DNA of 64,000 nt from an uncultured Cellulosilyticum sp. (GTDB lineage: Bacteria; Bacillota; Clostridia; Lachnospirales; Cellulosilyticaceae): assembly GCA_934725855.1 (NCBI GenBank), contig CAKVCL010000010.1, positions 38,626 to 102,625 on the forward strand, written 5' to 3'. Both the position numbers and the translations under genes were made by a program. Of the stretch, positions 62,898-64,000 are shown piece by piece; the stretch's first letter is position 1, and each line of letters starts with the position of its first letter. The notes under the pieces are model-generated. The model searched no databases. It saw nothing but the letters and a program-made list of their open reading frames with translations, and was not told the DNA's origin.

Positions 62898-63374
62898 TTA
62901 TGGTAAATCCACTAAAGCAATCGCCTGACTAGAAATGCCTTGCTCTGCCCCTGTAAAGCCTAACTTTTCTTCTGTTGTTGCTTTAATATTAACTTGTTTC
63001 GTTTCTACTTTTAAAGCACTAGCAATATGCTCTCTCATTTTTAAAATATAAGGTGCCATCTTGGGCTTTTGTGCAATAATCGTCGCATCAATATTATGAA
63101 TGACTGCTTTTCTTTCCTCTAAAAGCTTACTAACATGCTCTAGTAAAATGATACTACTAATGCCTTTATATTGTGGATCGGTATCTGGAAAATGTTTTCC
63201 TATATCTCCTTCACCAATTGCTCCAATCAGGGCATCCATAATCGCATGGATTAATACGTCAGCATCAGAATGTCCCAGTAATCCTTTATCATGAGGAATC
63301 TCTACCCCACCCATAATCAATTTTCTTCCTTCTACCAATTGATGGACATCATATCCCATCCCAACTCTTAACAT
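62898..63374 (-). CDS. ispF: 2-C-methyl-D-erythritol 2,4-cyclodiphosphate synthase
   Basis: MEP-pathway enzyme of 158 residues. Metal ligands in GMGYDVHQL (Asp, His) and [16 protein letters not shown], the loop [12 protein letters not shown], and [11 protein letters not shown] near the C-terminus are conserved. Its ATG overlaps the stop of the decayed HAD gene by seven bases, with GGAGGAG before it, so it was cotranscribed with that gene. No ispD adjoins it. Confidence 0.97.
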   Translation of the reverse strand: MLRVGMGYDVHQLVEGRKLIMGGVEIPHDKGLLGHSDADVLIHAIMDALIGAIGEGDIGKHFPDTDPQYKGISSIILLEHVSKLLEERKAVIHNIDATIIAQKPKMAPYILKMREHIASALKVETKQVNIKATTEEKLGFTGAEQGISSQAIALVDLP

Positions 63375-63774
63375 TCGCTCTCCTCCTTTGATAAATGGTC
63401 TATAAACTTAGCTACACTATCCTCATTATTTGTTCCAATAATCCCTGTTGCATACTGTTTGATTTCTTCCACTGCATTTTCGACTGCATAAGCCTCATCT
63501 GCCATCTGAAACATATTTTGATCGTTGAGTTGATCTCCAAAAACAATCACTTTATCGAAATGTCCCTTGGCTTTTAACTTTTTAATGCCATTGGCTTTGG
63601 TTGCACGTTCACTATACACTTCTAGCAAATAGCTGTTTTCGCAGTAAATGTCTTGATACATCACTCTACCAATCCCGCTAATCGGCTCTAATAAATGATT
63701 AATCTCCTGTATATTCTCTTTTGAGTATTTAGTAAGGTCCCATCTAAATCAGATATATAAATTGTCTTTTTCAT
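63368..63774 (-). pseudogene. Decayed Cof-type HAD hydrolase: internal deletion plus frameshift
   Basis: The start is intact: AGGTG, then ATG 63774 and MKKTIYISDLDGTLLNTQK with HAD motif I. That frame stops at TAG 63688-63690. A second frame then gives ENIQEINHLLEPISGIGRVMYQ and continues to 63368 with HAD motif IV (VIVFGDQLNDQNMF). A normal Cof protein has about 250-290 residues; motif I here runs almost straight into the C-terminal third, so roughly 130 residues are missing. An ATG at 63664 could still give a 98-residue remnant. Confidence 0.85.
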
Positions 63775-63875
63775 ATTTCACCTTGTATCCATTCTTATTT
63801 AAAAATAAAATGCTTATGTGCTATTTATTTTATCATATCTCACCATATAATGAACTTTTTTAACTTATTTTGTAT

Positions 63876-63919
63876 AACAAAAATAGGCATTGTCTAATCA
63901 TCCATTAAACAATACCTAT
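63876..63919 (-). terminator. Terminator of the tRNA gene
   Basis: On the minus strand ATAGGTATTGT pairs with ACAATGCCTAT (one mismatch or wobble), followed by TTTTT. Confidence 0.8.
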
Positions 63920-63926
63920 GATCAAG

Positions 63927-64000
63927 TAGCGGAAAAGGGATTTGAACCCATGACACCACGGGTATGAACCGTGTGCTCTAGCCAACTGAGCTATTCCGCC
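63927..64000 (-). tRNA. tRNA-Met (anticodon CAT)
   Basis: Cloverleaf on the minus strand: acceptor GGCGGAA with TTCCGCT, D-stem GCTC/GAGC, anticodon arm CACGG-TTCATAC-CCGTG, T-loop TTCAAAT. Acceptor start GG differs from initiator tRNA, so it is elongator Met, or less likely Ile2 with a modified anticodon. CCA is not encoded. The 5' end lies exactly at the window edge. Confidence 0.9.

Noticed and set aside
63927-64000. tRNA gene as an integration site of a mobile element
   Set aside because: No integrase or repeated tRNA end was seen in the window, and the tRNA lies at its edge.

Overview
The window is AT-rich chromosomal DNA from an endospore-forming anaerobic Clostridia-type Firmicute. 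The family looks like Lachnospirales, perhaps near Cellulosilyticum; that placement is inference from protein style and gene order. Spore formation is indicated by an alpha/beta-type SASP gene, ytxC, a Spo0E-like gene, a PdaB-like deacetylase and uvsE. Anaerobic life is suggested by a reverse rubrerythrin. No insertion sequence, prophage, CRISPR array or restriction endonuclease gene was seen, so this is mostly core genome with dense RNA-level regulation.

Layout. 1-3.8 kb: polyamine uptake operon (XRE-cupin regulator, potA, potB, potC, truncated potD). 3.9-8.5 kb: MacB/YknXYZ-type exporter with two FtsX-type permeases. 8.8-10.6 kb: small membrane protein, then infC-rpmI-rplT with an attenuated L20-type leader and an apparent AUU start for infC. 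10.6-18.8 kb: two threonyl-tRNA synthetase genes, each behind its own T-box, flanking xpt, followed by ytxC, hslO and a methyltransferase. 19.1-22.9 kb: CNNM/CorC-type protein, SASP, and a lysine-riboswitch-controlled dapA-dapB pair. 22.9-29 kb: cobO, metallopeptidase, two-OB-fold SSB-like protein, Spo0E-like protein, deacetylase, uvsE and two NlpC/P60 hydrolases. 29-35 kb: galactose (Leloir) cluster galM, LacI-type regulator, galK, galE, galT. 35-43.2 kb: PHP phosphatase, GH13 enzyme, oppABCDF. 43.7-47.8 kb: ptsHI, orphan YhdJ-type DNA methyltransferase, reverse rubrerythrin. 48-56 kb: YjeM-type transporter, proA, ligA, PsiE-like protein, pcrA, yerC. 56-64 kb: PHP hydrolase, YitT, trpS, luxS, an unknown anchored protein, a tandem P-loop ATPase, ispF, a decayed HAD gene and tRNA-Met.

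The genes are arranged as short operons closed by strong hairpins, many placed between convergent genes and probably used in both directions. The most striking object is the ThrRS pair. Their TGS and editing halves are about 82% identical by hand alignment (205 of 250 residues), while the start of the catalytic domains is only about 39% identical (23 of 59), so the two genes look like mosaics. Other notable items are the AUU-started infC, paired palindromic operators in the gal intergenic region with a third copy at the operon end, palindromes at the oppA and ptsHI transcription starts, a PerR-like box before the rubrerythrin, and a HAD gene broken by an internal deletion plus frameshift.
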